Positions 55,447 to 64,000 of a stretch of 64,000 nucleotides of DNA are shown here, piece after piece. Position 1 is the stretch's first letter, and each line of letters opens with the position of its first letter. The notes beneath the pieces are model-generated. The model worked only from the letters and a program-made list of their open reading frames with translations, made no database searches and was not told the origin of the DNA. Made by a program: the position numbers and the translations under genes. Source of the stretch: Bordetella petrii (GTDB taxonomy: Bacteria; Pseudomonadota; Gammaproteobacteria; Burkholderiales; Burkholderiaceae_B); NCBI GenBank assembly GCA_017745595.1, contig WMBV01000026.1:1-64000 (forward strand), read 5' to 3'.

Positions 55447-55495
55447 TGGCATAGGAGTCAGACACCTGGCATATTCCGGCGTGGCATATTCCGGC
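55434..55495. repeat. Nested tandem duplications next to a REP-like copy
   Basis: A 20-bp unit (the right arm plus CTGGCATA) is repeated exactly at 55434-55453 and 55454-55473. This overlaps a second duplication of TGGCATATTCCGGC at 55467-55480 and 55482-55495. They look like successive slippage or recombination events at the element's edge. Confidence 0.85.
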
Positions 55496-55499
55496 ACAT

Positions 55500-55548
55500 A
55501 AAAAACAAAACGCCCCTGGCATCGGACCATCGTCCGATGCCAGGGGCG
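55500..55548 (-). terminator. Rho-independent terminator of the msrB-yciB-bolA-par27 operon
   Basis: Perfect 17-bp stem (55511-55527 with 55532-55548) and a 4-base loop. On the minus strand it is followed by TTTTGTTTTTT, 33 bp past the par27 stop. Confidence 0.93.
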
Positions 55549-55581
55549 TTGCCAGCCGAATCCGCGGCGGGAATCAGGCCA

Positions 55582-56358
55582 TTACTTGATGGTGGCCTTT
55601 TCGCGCAGTTCTTTCTGGTAGGTGGTCAGGGTTTGCTGGCGCAGCATTTCTTCGAGCTGCGGGCGCACCTGGTCCAGCGGCGGGAATTCCACCGGGCGGG
55701 TATCTTCGACTTCGATGATGTGCCAGCCGAATTGGGTCTGTACCGGCTTGTCGGCCAGTTCGCCCTTCTTCAGGCTGCTGACCGTGTCGGCGAACGGCTT
55801 GACGTAGTTGGTGGGGGCGGCCCAGCCCAGATCGCCGCCCTTGGTGGCGCTGCCGGGGTCTTTCGAGTTTTTCTTGGCCAGGTCGGCGAACGTGGCCTTC
55901 TTGCTCTTGATCTGGGCCAGCAGGTCGTTGGCGGTTTTTTCGTCTTCGACCAGGATGTGGCGGACCTTGTATTCCATCTGGCCGGCCTGCTGTTCCTTGG
56001 CCTTGTTGTACTCGGCCTGGATTTGCGCGTCGGTGACGGGGTGCTTCTGCAGGTAGTCGGCCATCAGGGCGCGCACCAGGATGCCCTGGCGGGCCAGTTC
56101 GATTTCGGTCTGGACGTCGGCCTGCTTGGCGATGCCGTCTTTTTCGGCCGCCTGCACGAAGATCTGGCGGTTGATCATTTCTTGCTTGACCTGCTCGCGC
56201 AATTGCGGCGAGTCGGTGGCGCCCTGGCTGACCAGCAGTTTCACGAACTGATCCAGGCTTTGCTGCGAAATGGCCTTGCCGTTGACAGTGGCGACGTTCT
56301 GCGCAAAAGCCGGCAGCGCGACCGCGCAAGCCGCGGCCAGCATCACGATGCGTTTCAT
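55582..56358 (-). CDS. par27: Periplasmic parvulin-type peptidyl-prolyl isomerase, Par27-like
   Basis: Secreted foldase/chaperone (258 aa). It has a signal peptide (MKRIVMLAAACAVALPAFA), then an N-terminal helical chaperone part of about 100 residues, a single parvulin domain (about 129-222: YKVRHILVEDEKTANDLLAQI, KNSKDPGSATKGGDLGW, QFGWHIIEVED), and a short C-terminal extension (LDQVRPQLEEMLRQQTL). Length and layout match Par27 of B. pertussis, a helper for outer-membrane and two-partner secretion proteins such as FhaC. It is last in a four-gene operon, directly after bolA and before a strong terminator. Confidence 0.88.
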   Translation of the reverse strand: MKRIVMLAAACAVALPAFAQNVATVNGKAISQQSLDQFVKLLVSQGATDSPQLREQVKQEMINRQIFVQAAEKDGIAKQADVQTEIELARQGILVRALMADYLQKHPVTDAQIQAEYNKAKEQQAGQMEYKVRHILVEDEKTANDLLAQIKSKKATFADLAKKNSKDPGSATKGGDLGWAAPTNYVKPFADTVSSLKKGELADKPVQTQFGWHIIEVEDTRPVEFPPLDQVRPQLEEMLRQQTLTTYQKELREKATIK

Positions 56359-56367
56359 GGATTTCCT

Positions 56368-56646
56368 TTAGGGGTTTGACTGGGGAGCTTGGGCGTCGAG
56401 CGCAAGCGCATGGATGGGATGGGGGATCAAATCGTGCAAAAGATCATACACCAGGCGATGGCGGGCAACCGGCGATAAACCGGCGAAGCGGGCCGCCACG
56501 ATATGCACGTGGTAATGGCCCGCGCCGCCTTGCGCGCCGGCGTGGCCGGCGTGCAGGTGCGAGTCGTCGCGGATGTCGAGCTGGACGGGGTCGAGCACGG
56601 CCAGACGGGTGCTGATCAGGGCGATGCGGTCGGTGGCGTCGGACAT
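56368..56646 (-). CDS. BolA family protein
   Basis: Small protein of 92 aa with the BolA fold: the conserved histidine region GHYHVHIVAARFAGLSPVARHRLVYDLL followed by IHALALDAQAP. BolA proteins pair with monothiol glutaredoxins in iron-sulfur handling and can bind DNA. There are extra His in the N-terminal loop (DSHLHAGHAG). It lies 9 bp upstream of par27 and 25 bp downstream of yciB. Confidence 0.92.
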   Translation of the reverse strand: MSDATDRIALISTRLAVLDPVQLDIRDDSHLHAGHAGAQGGAGHYHVHIVAARFAGLSPVARHRLVYDLLHDLIPHPIHALALDAQAPQSNP

Positions 56647-56671
56647 GGGGCGCGGAAAACAGGAGGCGATG

Positions 56672-57244
56672 TCAGTCTTGGGCGTCGTTGCCGGCTTCGG
56701 GCTGGCGGGGCTGCTGCATATGGCGGCCCAGCCACAGCGACTGGCCGATGACGAAGACCAGCAGCAGGCCCATCAGGCCGAAGACCTTGAAGTTGACCCA
56801 CTGCGATTCGGTGAATTGGCCGGAAAACGCCACGTACAGGTTGACGGCGCCCGCGGCCAGGAAAAACAGCGCCCAGCTGAGGTTGAGTTTGTCCCAGGCG
56901 GCGTCGGGCAGTTCGATCTGCGTGCCGAGCAGGCGGCGCATCAGGTTGCGCTTGAACAGCACGCGCGCGCCCAGCAGGGCGCCGCCGAACAGCCAGTACA
57001 GTACCGTGGGCTTCCATTTGATGAAGACGTCGCTGTGCAGCCACAACGTGGCCCCGCCGAAAATGACGATGACCGACAGGTTGATCCAGTGCGTGGCCTC
57101 GATGCGCTTGCCGGTGGCCCGCAGCCAGACGAACTGCGCCACCGAGGCGGCGATGGCCACCGCCGTGGCGGTGTAGATGTCGGCGAACCGGTACGCGATG
57201 AAGAAAAGAATCAGCGGGAACAGGTCGAACAGGAATTTCTTCAT
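56672..57244 (-). CDS. yciB: Inner membrane-spanning protein YciB (septation protein A)
   Basis: Membrane protein of 190 aa with five helices, family YciB/IspA-septation (MKKFLFDLFPLILFFIAYR at the start; NLSWALFFLAAGAVNLYVAF and FKVFGLMGLLLVFVIGQ). The family is linked to septation and envelope homeostasis; the biochemical role is unclear. Its ATG starts immediately after the msrB stop with no gap, so translation is coupled. Confidence 0.93.
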   Translation of the reverse strand: MKKFLFDLFPLILFFIAYRFADIYTATAVAIAASVAQFVWLRATGKRIEATHWINLSVIVIFGGATLWLHSDVFIKWKPTVLYWLFGGALLGARVLFKRNLMRRLLGTQIELPDAAWDKLNLSWALFFLAAGAVNLYVAFSGQFTESQWVNFKVFGLMGLLLVFVIGQSLWLGRHMQQPRQPEAGNDAQD

Positions 57245-57643
57245 TCAGTCTTCAAGCGGTTCGAATTGGAGCGACAGCGAATTGATGCAATAGCGCAGGC
57301 CGGTGGGTTCGGGGCCGTCGGGGAAGACATGGCCGAGATGGGCGTCGCAGATGTTGCACATGACTTCGGTGCGGACCATGCCGTGCGAGGTGTCGCGTTC
57401 TTCGCGGACCCGGGCGGGATCGAGGGGCTCGAAGTAGCTGGGCCAGCCACAGCCCGCGTCGAATTTGGTGTCGGACGCGAACAGGGGGGTGCCGCAGCCC
57501 ACGCAGCGGTAGATGCCGTGGGTGGTGGTGTCCCAGTAACGGCCGGTGAAGGCCCGCTCGGTGCCTTTCTGGCGCGCGACGGCGTATTCTTCGGGGGTTA
57601 GCTGGGCGCGCCATTCGGCGTCGGTTTTGCGTACTTTTTCCAT
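57245..57643 (-). CDS. msrB: Peptide methionine-(R)-S-oxide reductase
   Basis: Selenium-independent MsrB (132 aa) that repairs R-methionine sulfoxide. The catalytic Cys is in [12 protein letters not shown] near the C-terminus. Two CxxC zinc sites are present (CVGC and CNIC), as well as the signature [10 protein letters not shown]. It is cytoplasmic with no signal peptide, and is the first gene of the msrB-yciB-bolA-par27 operon, which combines oxidative repair and envelope folding. It diverges from bioM over 52 bp. Confidence 0.95.
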   Translation of the reverse strand: MEKVRKTDAEWRAQLTPEEYAVARQKGTERAFTGRYWDTTTHGIYRCVGCGTPLFASDTKFDAGCGWPSYFEPLDPARVREERDTSHGMVRTEVMCNICDAHLGHVFPDGPEPTGLRYCINSLSLQFEPLED

Positions 57644-57695
57644 ATGCAGTATTGGAGCCCGTTACAGTGAAATGGTTCGGGCATAATCCCGCTCC

Positions 57696-58373
57696 ATGTT
57701 AATCGAGTTTGACCAGGCCGTTGTGGCCACGCCGCATTCCCAGGCGCTCAAGGGGGTCAGCCTGACCCTCGCGCAGCGCCGGATCGGCGTCGTCGGCCCG
57801 AACGGCGCCGGCAAAAGCACCCTGGCCAAACTGCTGAACGGCCTGGTGCTGCCCACCACCGGCCGGGTACTGGTCGACGGCCTGGACACCCGCCGCGACC
57901 TGAAAGCCGTGCGCCGGCGGGTGGGATTCGTGTTCCAGAACCCCGAGAACCAGATCGTCTATCCCATCGTACGCGAAGACCTGGCCTTTGGCCTGAAGCC
58001 CCTGGGCCTTCCCGCCGCCGAGTGCGCCCGCCGCATCGGCGCCCGCCTGGACGAACTGGGGGTGGGGCACCTGGCCGACCGGGCCAGCCACACCCTGTCG
58101 GGCGGCGAATGCCAGCTGGTCGCGCTGGCCTCGGTACTGGTCATGGAGCCCGCCCTGGTGGTGTTCGACGAACCCACCACCCAGCTCGACCTGCGCAACC
58201 GCAACCGGGTCGCCCGGGCCATCGGCGCGCTGGACCGGCCCGCGGTGGTCGTCAGCCACGACCTGGACCTGTTGGGCGACTTCGACCGGGTGCTGGTGGT
58301 GGTGGACGGGCGCATCGCCGCCGACGACGCGCCCGGCCCGGCGCTGCGCTGGTACCGCGAGCACTGCGCATGA
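57696..58373 (+). CDS. bioM: Biotin ECF transporter ATPase BioM
   Basis: ABC ATPase (225 aa) of a biotin energy-coupling-factor transporter. It has Walker [10 protein letters not shown], a Q loop in VFQNPENQIV (typical of ECF ATPases), signature LSGGECQLVALA, Walker B LVVFDEPT and the switch His in VVSHD. It is an operon head with a CATAAT -10 about 9 bp before the ATG and overlaps bioN by 4 bases. The assignment to biotin rests on the BioN and BioY neighbours. Confidence 0.93.
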   Translation: MLIEFDQAVVATPHSQALKGVSLTLAQRRIGVVGPNGAGKSTLAKLLNGLVLPTTGRVLVDGLDTRRDLKAVRRRVGFVFQNPENQIVYPIVREDLAFGLKPLGLPAAECARRIGARLDELGVGHLADRASHTLSGGECQLVALASVLVMEPALVVFDEPTTQLDLRNRNRVARAIGALDRPAVVVSHDLDLLGDFDRVLVVVDGRIAADDAPGPALRWYREHCA

Positions 58374-58966
58374 TGATCGAACCTTTATATATCGACGGCC
58401 ACGGACCGCTGCATCGCGCGCCGGCGGCCCCGAAACTGGCATTGCTGGTGGTGGCCGGGCTGGTGCTGTTCGCGGTGCGCGACCCGCGCTGGCTGGGTCT
58501 GGCGGCGGCGCTGGCGGCGCTGCTGGTCTGGTCTACCGGCGTGGGCGCCGCGGCCCTGTGGCGCCAATTGCGCGGCCTGATCTGGGTGCTGGCCGCCATC
58601 GGCGTGTTCACGCTGGTCTTCCAGGGCTGGCTGGCCGCGGCCGCGGTGTTGTTGCGCATCGCCGCCCTGGTGGGCCTGGCGCTGGCGGTAACGCTGTCGA
58701 CCCGCAGTTCCGCCCTGATCGCGGTCTGCGAGCAGGCCCTGCGGCCCCTGCAGCGGCTGGGCCTGCTGGATGCCGGCAAGGTGGCCCTGGCGCTGGCGCT
58801 GGCGCTGCGCTTCGTGCCCGAGATCTGGCGCCACTATCAGGAAATCCGCGAAGCCCAGGCCGCGCGCGGGCTGGCGCGGCATCCGCTGGCCCTGGTCGTG
58901 CCGCTGGTGGTGCGCACCCTGAAGCGGGCCGAGCAAGTCGCCCAGGCCATCGACGCGCGCAGCTAG
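58370..58966 (+). CDS. bioN: Biotin ECF transporter transmembrane protein BioN
   Basis: T-component (198 aa) with about five helices and the coupling-helix motif near the C-terminus (REAQAARGLAR, matching the A-R-G signature that contacts the ATPase). Double ATG start; the first, at 58370, overlaps the bioM stop. It couples ATP hydrolysis to BioY. Confidence 0.92.
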   Translation: MMIEPLYIDGHGPLHRAPAAPKLALLVVAGLVLFAVRDPRWLGLAAALAALLVWSTGVGAAALWRQLRGLIWVLAAIGVFTLVFQGWLAAAAVLLRIAALVGLALAVTLSTRSSALIAVCEQALRPLQRLGLLDAGKVALALALALRFVPEIWRHYQEIREAQAARGLARHPLALVVPLVVRTLKRAEQVAQAIDARS

Positions 58967-59044
58967 AGCATCGGAAATGCGCCCGCCCCACCTCGTGTCC
59001 GCCCGCGCATGCCGCCACCGAAGATTTTCCAGGAGCCTACTACG

Positions 59045-59608
59045 ATGAAAACCCAAGACACCGTGTTGATCGCGCTGTTCGCCGCGCTGATCGTCGTGCT
59101 GAGCCTGATGCCGCCGATTCCGCTGCCCGCCATTCCCGTGCCGGTGACGCTGCAGACGCTGGGCACCATGCTGGCGGGCGCCATGCTGGGGCCGGTGCGC
59201 GGCGGCCTGGCGTGCCTGCTGTATCTGCTGCTGGCCGCCATCGGCCTGCCGGTGCTGCCCGGCGGGCGCGGCGGGCTGGGCGTATTCTTCGGCCCCACCG
59301 GCGGCTTCCTGGTGGGCATGGCGCTGGGCGCCTGCGTCACCGGGTGGCTGGCGCGCCGGGTCGCCGCGCGGGCCTCGAACGCGGGCCTGGCCGTGGCCGG
59401 TTACGTGCTGGCCTGCCTGGTGGGCGGCATCGCGGTGGTGTACGCCGTCGGGGTGCCCTGGCTGGCCGCGGTGACGCAAATGCCGCTGCCCAAGGCCGCG
59501 CTGGCGGTGGCGGCTTTTCTGCCCGGCGACCTGGTCAAGGCGGTGGTCGCGGCATGGGTGGCGTGGCGGGTCGAGCGCGTGTGGCCCGTGCTCCGGGAAT
59601 CCCCTTAA
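59045..59608 (+). CDS. bioY: Biotin ECF transporter substrate-binding membrane protein BioY
   Basis: S-component (187 aa), six helices, that binds biotin from outside. Family signatures are IPLPAIPVPVTLQTLGTMLAGAMLG and GRGGLGVFFGPTGGFLVGM. AGGAG lies before the ATG at 59045. The 78-bp gap after bioN contains no promoter I could trust, so the three genes are likely one operon. Confidence 0.95.
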   Translation: MKTQDTVLIALFAALIVVLSLMPPIPLPAIPVPVTLQTLGTMLAGAMLGPVRGGLACLLYLLLAAIGLPVLPGGRGGLGVFFGPTGGFLVGMALGACVTGWLARRVAARASNAGLAVAGYVLACLVGGIAVVYAVGVPWLAAVTQMPLPKAALAVAAFLPGDLVKAVVAAWVAWRVERVWPVLRESP

Positions 59609-59696
59609 TGACGCATTCAGGCAAGTTCGGCAAGATTTGTTAATGTCGAATGCGTTTGATTTTTGCGCGACAAACTAGGGTAGTCACGGGGTTTTA

Positions 59697-59723
59697 TTTG
59701 AAGGGTATTTGATACACTTCAAA
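59697..59723. promoter_or_regulatory. 27-bp palindrome upstream of the liv operon
   Basis: TTTGAAG and CTTCAAA (outer) and GTAT and ATAC (inner) pair perfectly, with one mismatched position in each arm and a TTG centre. It is 93 bp before the binding-protein ATG and beside TATTAT (59727-59732), a possible -10. It is a strong candidate operator; the regulator is unknown. Confidence 0.6.
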
Positions 59724-59815
59724 CGCTATTATGGTTTTTTCTGTATGACGTTCAACCGGGCTTGCCATACCCCGCCCACGGGGCCACAACAAGAGCCCAC
59801 ACAGGAGACAACAAC

Positions 59816-60982
59816 ATGACGCGCAAGCATTCCGGCTTGTCCGCGGCCGCCGCGGCCGTTGCCCTGAGCCTGCCGCTGCTCGCCAGCGCGCAGGTCAAGG
59901 TGGGTGTGACGCTTGCCAGCACCGGTCCGGCGGCCTCGCTGGGCATTCCCGAGCGCAATACCGTGGCGCTGCTGCCCACTGAAGTGGCCGGCCAGAAGAT
60001 CGAATGGATCGTGCTGGACGATGCCACCGACACCACGCAAGCCGTGAAGAACGCGCGCAAGCTCGTTTCCGACGACAAGGTCGACGTGCTGGTCGGCACC
60101 TCGATCACCCCGGGTTCGCTGGCCATGGTCGACGTGGCGGCCGAGGCCAAGGTGCCGATGATCAGCGTGGCCGCCAGCGCCAAGATCGTCGAGCCGGTCG
60201 ACGACAAGCGCCGCTGGGTCTTCAAGACGCCGCAGAACGATGCGCTGATGGCCAGCGCGCTGGCCGACGCCATGGCCAAGGCCAAGGTCAAGACCCTGGG
60301 CTTCATCGGCTTTGCCGACGCCTATGGCGACAGCTGGCTGGCCGTGATGCGCGACGCCGTCAAGGGCAAGGGCATCGAGATTACCGCGGCCGAAAAGTAC
60401 GGTCGTACCGATACCAGCGTGACCGGACAGGTGCTCAAGCTGGTCAGCGCGAAGCCGGATGCGATTCTTATCGCCGGCGCGGGCACGCCGTCGGCGCTGC
60501 CCCAGAAAGAACTGCGCGCGCGCAATTACCAGGGCACCATTTACCAGACCCACGGCGCGGCCAACAATGACGTGCTGCGCGTCTGCGGCAAAGACTGCGA
60601 AGGCATGCTGCTGCCCGCCGGCCCGCTGCTGGTGGCCGACCAACTGCCCGACAGCAACCCGGTGAAGCAGTCGGCGCTGGCCTACACCAAGGCCTACGAG
60701 GCCAAGTACGGCGACGGTTCCACCAACACCTTCGGCGGCCACATGTGGGATGCCGGCCAACTGATCGTGGCCGCCGTGCCGGTGGCCCTGAAGACGGGCG
60801 CCAAGCCGGGCACGCCGGAATTCCGCGCCGCCCTGCGCGATGCGCTGGAGGGCGTGAAGAACATGGCGGCTTCGCAGGGCGTGTTCAACATGAGCCCCAC
60901 CGACCATGCGGGCTTCGACGAGCGTTCGCGCGTGATGGTGAAGGTCGAGAACGGCAAGTGGGTATACCAGCCCGATCTGTAA
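59816..60982 (+). CDS. Branched-chain amino-acid-type ABC transporter binding protein
   Basis: Periplasmic type I binding protein (388 aa). It has a signal peptide (MTRKHSGLSAAAAAVALSLPLLASA), then VKVGVTLASTGPAASLGIPERN, DDATDTTQAVKNARKLVSDDKVDVLVG and a hinge region with FGGHMWDAGQL. The family binds leucine/isoleucine/valine, but also amides, urea and aromatic acids, so the ligand is open. A good GGAG ribosome site precedes the ATG. It heads the liv-type operon. Confidence 0.92.
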   Translation: MTRKHSGLSAAAAAVALSLPLLASAQVKVGVTLASTGPAASLGIPERNTVALLPTEVAGQKIEWIVLDDATDTTQAVKNARKLVSDDKVDVLVGTSITPGSLAMVDVAAEAKVPMISVAASAKIVEPVDDKRRWVFKTPQNDALMASALADAMAKAKVKTLGFIGFADAYGDSWLAVMRDAVKGKGIEITAAEKYGRTDTSVTGQVLKLVSAKPDAILIAGAGTPSALPQKELRARNYQGTIYQTHGAANNDVLRVCGKDCEGMLLPAGPLLVADQLPDSNPVKQSALAYTKAYEAKYGDGSTNTFGGHMWDAGQLIVAAVPVALKTGAKPGTPEFRAALRDALEGVKNMAASQGVFNMSPTDHAGFDERSRVMVKVENGKWVYQPDL

Positions 60983-61124
60983 TTCCCGCCGCCGGCGCGC
61001 GCGCCCACCGCCCGCCGGCTTTCCCACGCACCGGCCGCCAGGCCGGTGTGTCGCATTCGCGGCATAGCCCGGCGGCCCCCGGCAATGCCGGCATCCCCAG
61101 GCAATCCCTTAAGGTAGTGGTTCG

Positions 61125-62162
61125 ATGGATTTCACGATAGCGCTCATCCTGCTGCAGGACGGCATCGTCAACGGCGCCATCTACGCGTTGCTGGGCATGG
61201 CACTGGTGCTGGTGTTCACCGTTACCCGGGTCATCTTCATTCCGCAGGGCGAGTTCGTCGCATTCGGCGCCTTGACGCTGGCCATGCTGGTCAATGGCCG
61301 GATTCCCGGTACTGCCTACCTGCTGCCCCTGATGGGCGCCATCGTGCTGCTGCTGGAAATCGCGCGGGCGGTGCGCGGCGGCACCTGGTCGGCGCTGCCC
61401 AAGGTGCTGCTGAGCTGCCTGGCCCTGCCGCTGGGGCTGCTGTGGCTGACCACGGCCTATGCCGGCGAGGGCAATTCGCTGTGGCTGAATATGCTGCTGA
61501 CGCTGGCGCTGATCATTCCCATGGGCCCCATGGTGTACCGGATCGTGTACCAGCCCCTGGCCGAAGCCTCGGTGCTGGTGCTGCTGATCGTGTCCGTGGC
61601 CGTGCACTTCGCCCTGACCGGGCTGGCCCTGGTGTTTTTCGGCGCCGAAGGCTGGCGCACGCCGGCTTTCGTCAGCGGGCAGATCAACCTGGGGCCCGCC
61701 ACCTGGTCGGCGCAGAGCCTGTTCGTGGTGGGCGCCTGCGCGCTGCTGATCGTGGCGCTGTGGCTGTTCTTCGACAAGACGCTGTACGGCCGCGCGCTGC
61801 GCGCCACCGCCGTGAACCGGCGCGGCGCGCGGCTGGTGGGCATCAGCACCAGCATGTCGGGCAGCCTGACCTTCACGCTGGCGGTGGCCATCGGCGCCAT
61901 GTCCGGCATGCTGATCGCCCCCATTACCACGGTGTACTACGACACGGGCTTCCTGATCGGCCTGAAAGGGTTCGTGGGCGCCATCATCGGCGGGCTCGCC
62001 AGCTATCCGGTGGCGGCGCTGGGGTCGCTGCTGGTGGGCGTGCTCGAGGCCTTTTCGTCGTTCTGGGCCAGCGCCTACAAGGAAGTCATTGTGTTCACGC
62101 TGATCATCCCGGTTCTGGTGTGGCGGTCGTTCAGCAGCCATCACGCGGACGACGAGGAATAA
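61125..62162 (+). CDS. livH: Branched-chain amino acid ABC transporter permease LivH-like
   Basis: Inner-membrane permease of 345 aa, about eight helices. It has the LivH opening LQDGIVNGAIYALLGMALVLVFTVTRVIFIPQGEF and the C-terminal LKGFVGAIIGGLASYPVAALGSLLVGVLEAFSS, which includes the ATPase-coupling loop. It is longer than typical LivH (about 300) because of extra helices in the middle. The 142-bp gap after the binding protein has no terminator. It is 5 bp upstream of the LivM-LivG fusion. Confidence 0.9.
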   Translation: MDFTIALILLQDGIVNGAIYALLGMALVLVFTVTRVIFIPQGEFVAFGALTLAMLVNGRIPGTAYLLPLMGAIVLLLEIARAVRGGTWSALPKVLLSCLALPLGLLWLTTAYAGEGNSLWLNMLLTLALIIPMGPMVYRIVYQPLAEASVLVLLIVSVAVHFALTGLALVFFGAEGWRTPAFVSGQINLGPATWSAQSLFVVGACALLIVALWLFFDKTLYGRALRATAVNRRGARLVGISTSMSGSLTFTLAVAIGAMSGMLIAPITTVYYDTGFLIGLKGFVGAIIGGLASYPVAALGSLLVGVLEAFSSFWASAYKEVIVFTLIIPVLVWRSFSSHHADDEE

Positions 62163-62167
62163 GCGCC

Positions 62168-64000
62168 ATGAACCGTCTTCTGCTCGTTGCATTCGTCGTT
62201 CTGCTGGCTGTGCTGCCGATGGTGCCGGCCACGCCGGAGTTCTGGATCACCCAGCTCAACTACATCGGCCTGGCCGCCCTGGTGGCGCTGGGCCTGGTGC
62301 TGCTGACCGGCGTGGGCGGCCTGACCTCGTTCGGCCAGGCGGCCTTCGTGGGCCTGGGCGCCTATACCACGGCCGTCATGACCAGCCATTACGGCGCCTC
62401 GCCCTGGCTGGCCCTGCCGGTGGGGCTGCTGCTGACCGCCGTGGTGGCCTACCTGCTGGGCATCATCACGCTGCGGCTGTCCGGCCATTATCTGCCGCTG
62501 GGCACCATCGCGTGGGGCCTGTCGTTGTATTTTCTGTTCGGCAATCTGGATTGGCTGGGCAAGCACGACGGTATCGCGGGGCTCGAGCCCATCAGCGTGT
62601 TCGGGTTCTCGCTGGCCAGCGGCCGGCATATCTATTATCTGATCTGGCTGTGCCTGCTGCTGGCGCTGTGGGCCACCAGCAATCTGCTCAGCTCGCGCCC
62701 GGGGCGCGCCATCCGCGCCCTGAAAAGCGGCGCGGGCATGGCCGAGTCGATGGGCGTGAACACGGCCGCCTACAAGGTCGTCATCTTCGTCTGGGCGGCG
62801 CTGCTGGCCTGCTTGTCGGGCTGGATCTACGCGCACATGCAGCGCGCCGTCAGCCCCAGCCCGTTCGGCCTGAACTACGGCATCGAATACCTGTTCATGG
62901 CGGTGGTGGGCGGTGCCGGCCACGTGTGGGGCGCCGTGGTGGGGTCCGCCGTGATCCTGGGCCTGAAAGACCAGCTGCAGAACCTGCTGCCGGCGCTGCT
63001 GCACACCGACGCCAATTTCGAACTGATCGTGTTCGGCGTGCTGCTGATCCTGGTGCTGCAGTACGCGGCCAACGGGCTATGGCCGATTCTGTCGGCCGGC
63101 TGGGCGCGCCTGACGGGCGGCGCCGGTTCGCGCCGCCATCTGGCGCCGCCGCCCGCCGCGGCCGCCCTGCCGCAGCGCGAGCGGCCGCAGGGCGGCGCGC
63201 TGGTGCTGGAAGTGGACGCCATCCGCAAAGAGTTCGGCGGCCTGGTGGCGGTAAACGACATTTCGTTCAAGGTACGGGCCGGCGAAATCGTCGGCCTGAT
63301 CGGCCCCAATGGCGCGGGCAAAAGCACCACCTTCAACTTGATCAGCGGCGTGCTGCCGGCCACGCGCGGCCAGGTGCGCTTCCTGGGCGAACGGATCGAC
63401 GGCCAGTCGGCCCGCGAGATCGCCCGGCGGGGCGTGGGCCGCACCTTCCAGCACGTGCAGTTGCTGCCGGGCATGTCGGTGCTGGAAAACGTGGCGCTGG
63501 GCGCGCACATGCGCGCCGAGGTGGGCGTGGTGGCGGGCGCGCTGCACAGCGAGCGTACGCAAGAGGCCCGCCTGCTGCACGAGGCGGCCACCCAGCTCAA
63601 GCGGGTCGGCCTGGGCGACTACCTGTACGAGCAGGCCGGCAATCTGGCGCTGGGCCAGCAGCGCATCCTGGAAATCGCCCGGGCGCTGGCCAGCGATCCG
63701 GTGCTGTTGCTGCTGGACGAGCCGGCCGCGGGGCTGCGCTACAAAGAAAAGCAGGAGCTCGGACAAGTGCTGGCGCAGTTGCGCGCCGAAGGCATGAGCA
63801 TCCTGCTGGTGGAACACGATATGGATTTCGTCATGCGCTTGACCAACCATCTGGTGGTAATGGATTTCGGCACCAAGCTCGCCGAGGGCGTGCCGGCCGA
63901 GGTCCAGCAGAACCCGGCCGTGCTCGAGGCCTACCTGGGCGGCATCGACGACGATCTGCCCGAGGCCGCTGCGGCGGCGCCGGCCGCCGGGAGCGCGCCA
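62168..64000 (+). CDS. LivM-LivG fusion: permease joined to ATPase, 3' end outside the window
   Basis: One uninterrupted frame of at least 611 codons. Residues 1 to about 310 are a LivM permease ([43 protein letters not shown]). About 315-343 is a Pro/Ala/Arg linker. About 344-590 is a LivG ATPase: Walker [10 protein letters not shown] at about 380, signature in the variant form [15 protein letters not shown], Walker [13 protein letters not shown], and His switch LLVEHDM. An Ala-rich tail continues to the edge. I found no stop or frame shift at the junction. The separate LivF ATPase would be expected just beyond the window. Confidence 0.88.
   Translation, partial: MNRLLLVAFVVLLAVLPMVPATPEFWITQLNYIGLAALVALGLVLLTGVGGLTSFGQAAFVGLGAYTTAVMTSHYGASPWLALPVGLLLTAVVAYLLGIITLRLSGHYLPLGTIAWGLSLYFLFGNLDWLGKHDGIAGLEPISVFGFSLASGRHIYYLIWLCLLLALWATSNLLSSRPGRAIRALKSGAGMAESMGVNTAAYKVVIFVWAALLACLSGWIYAHMQRAVSPSPFGLNYGIEYLFMAVVGGAGHVWGAVVGSAVILGLKDQLQNLLPALLHTDANFELIVFGVLLILVLQYAANGLWPILSAGWARLTGGAGSRRHLAPPPAAAALPQRERPQGGALVLEVDAIRKEFGGLVAVNDISFKVRAGEIVGLIGPNGAGKSTTFNLISGVLPATRGQVRFLGERIDGQSAREIARRGVGRTFQHVQLLPGMSVLENVALGAHMRAEVGVVAGALHSERTQEARLLHEAATQLKRVGLGDYLYEQAGNLALGQQRILEIARALASDPVLLLLDEPAAGLRYKEKQELGQVLAQLRAEGMSILLVEHDMDFVMRLTNHLVVMDFGTKLAEGVPAEVQQNPAVLEAYLGGIDDDLPEAAAAAPAAGSAP

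Overview
The window is GC-rich, tightly packed chromosomal DNA from a betaproteobacterium, most likely Bordetella or a close relative in the Alcaligenaceae. Pointers to this are a Bug-type (TctC-like) binding protein, a RisA/RisS-like two-component pair, a Par27-like periplasmic parvulin, a neisserial/burkholderial-type porin, and a fourteen-gene nuo operon followed by a DUF2818 gene. I see no rRNA, tRNA, CRISPR array, phage or intact insertion sequence. Species assignment is inference from gene content.

Layout. 1-5.1 kb: a cytochrome b561 cut by the left edge, a small unknown protein, a DUF763 protein, an APC permease, a secreted DUF4142 protein and a small membrane protein. 5.3-9.8 kb: a five-gene operon (Bug binding protein, GntR/UTRA regulator, two-subunit aconitase-type dehydratase, isocitrate-lyase/PEP-mutase-type lyase). 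This looks like a catabolic module for a substituted malate, with a perfect palindromic operator in front of it. 10-16 kb: a second cytochrome b561, an MFS transporter, a lipid-kinase / phosphoesterase / PAP2 group, and a TetR-hotdog-Rossmann operon. 16.4-17.5 kb: the major porin. 17.7-32.7 kb: nuoA-N plus DUF2818, encoding complex I. 32.8-36 kb: a probably Fur-controlled TonB receptor and serB. 36-40.8 kb: mfd, diverging from ispD-ispF. 40.9-44.3 kb: ahpC-ahpD and risA-risS. 44.4-46.6 kb: a TsaB-RimI fusion and a family 4 uracil-DNA glycosylase. 47-48.3 kb: lplT. 48.6-55.3 kb: smc-zipA-ligA. 55.6-57.6 kb: msrB-yciB-bolA-par27. 57.7-59.6 kb: bioM-bioN-bioY. 59.8-64 kb: a branched-chain amino-acid ABC system (binding protein, LivH, and a LivM-LivG fusion that runs off the right edge).

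The most striking non-coding structure is a family of 29-34 bp imperfect palindromes, 15 copies at seven intergenic sites. They always occur as pairs or a triplet about 20-30 bp apart, and they occupy every convergent gene gap in the window that has room. They resemble REP/BIME elements. A second element at 46.7-46.8 kb has 31-bp terminal inverted repeats with two further hairpins inside, next to an 8-bp tandem repeat. Several promoters and operators could be proposed by reading: palindromes before the Bug, TetR and liv genes, a Fur-like box before the TonB receptor, and a shared mfd/ispD -10 region.

The best candidates for little-described biology are the Bug/GntR/dehydratase/lyase operon, the paired palindromes and the 131-bp nested inverted repeat.
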